Positions 32,289-32,519 of a stretch of 32,519 bases of DNA are shown in pieces. The stretch covers positions 1-32,519 of the forward strand of contig CAJUMY010000016.1 of NCBI GenBank assembly GCA_910587685.1. The letters run 5' to 3'. A program made the translations under genes and the position numbers. The stretch's first letter is position 1, and every line of letters begins with the position of its first letter. The notes under the pieces are model-generated. The model saw nothing but the letters and a program-made list of their open reading frames with translations. It searched no databases and was not told the origin of the DNA. This DNA comes from an uncultured Christensenellaceae bacterium. GTDB lineage: Bacteria; Bacillota; Clostridia; Christensenellales; UBA3700.

Positions 32289-32519
32289 ACAATTACGCAA
32301 ATCAATTTTGCAAATGGCAATACAAGGCAAACTCGTTCCCCAAGGTCCTAACGACGAGCCTGCTTCCCTACTGCTTGAAAAAATACGCGCCGAAAAACAA
32401 CGCCTTATCAAAGAAGGCAAAATAAAAAAGGATAAAGTCGACTCCGTTATCTTCAAAGGTGATGATAATCGCCATTATGAGAAGGTCGGGAACGAAGTCA
32501 AAGATATAACCGATGAAAT
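32278..32519 (+). CDS. hsdS: type I restriction specificity subunit HsdS, N-terminal part (cut by window end)
   Basis: Only the first 80 codons are present. They match the typical N-terminus of HsdS: LRKSILQMAIQGKLVPQ, then DEPASLLLEKIRAEK and a Lys-rich KEGKIKKDK stretch that leads into the first target-recognition domain. The start ATG at 32278 follows GGGAGAG and overlaps the end of hsdM. The recognition sequence cannot be predicted from this fragment. The order R-M-S on one strand makes a complete system likely, if the rest of hsdS is intact. Confidence 0.9.
   Translation, partial: MKAEQLRKSILQMAIQGKLVPQGPNDEPASLLLEKIRAEKQRLIKEGKIKKDKVDSVIFKGDDNRHYEKVGNEVKDITDE

Noticed and set aside
1..32519. 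CRISPR arrays, rRNA, tRNA, prophage or integrase genes
   Set aside because: No spaced direct repeats, no tRNA or rRNA pattern and no phage-type gene was seen anywhere in the window.

Overview
The window looks like chromosome of a low-to-mid GC Gram-positive bacterium, probably an uncultured gut-type member of the Clostridia. The grounds are AGGAGG-type ribosome sites on nearly every gene, sigma-A promoters close to consensus, hairpin-plus-U terminators, a T-box leader, a type III glutamine synthetase, lipoproteins and an M60-like (mucin-type) metallopeptidase. The taxonomic placement is inference; there is no rRNA or other marker here.

Left part (1-7.9 kb): a possible IS3-family end and a terminator at the edge; then a GlmU-type acetyltransferase that has only the C-terminal half of GlmU, overlapping glmM (amino-sugar/peptidoglycan precursor pair); a LysR regulator followed by type III glutamine synthetase; then a reduced alanyl-tRNA synthetase (594 aa, with no C-Ala domain and no editing-domain beta-barrel).

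Middle part (8-22.3 kb): a Wzz/BY-kinase-like membrane protein with a degenerate P-loop; a lipoprotein of unknown role; a cysteine T-box riboswitch controlling cysE-cysS; a nitroreductase; a metallophosphoesterase lipoprotein; an MMPL/RND exporter; a small 48-aa gene on the minus strand driven by a perfect consensus promoter; a zinc-type efflux operon (ArsR/SmtB repressor, stand-alone HMA metallochaperone, P1B-type ATPase) with dyad operators; and a 3-hydroxyacyl-CoA dehydrogenase-family protein.

Right part (22.3-32.5 kb): convergent to the above is a 1525-aa single-pass membrane M60-like metallopeptidase. Its roughly 230-residue cytoplasmic tail is Lys/Ala/Thr/Ser-rich and histone-tail-like, and its outer part carries PA14-like, discoidin-like and another beta-sandwich domain. 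After a 573-base AT-rich gap come a Fic protein with an N-terminal DNA-binding motif and a type I restriction-modification operon (hsdR, hsdM, and hsdS cut by the window end). This last block has visibly different codon use and is probably a horizontally acquired defence island.

The best candidates for something undescribed are the membrane-anchored M60 protein with the histone-like tail, the minimal alanyl-tRNA synthetase, the half-GlmU next to glmM, and the small gene divergent from the zinc operon. Most other genes are ordinary housekeeping.
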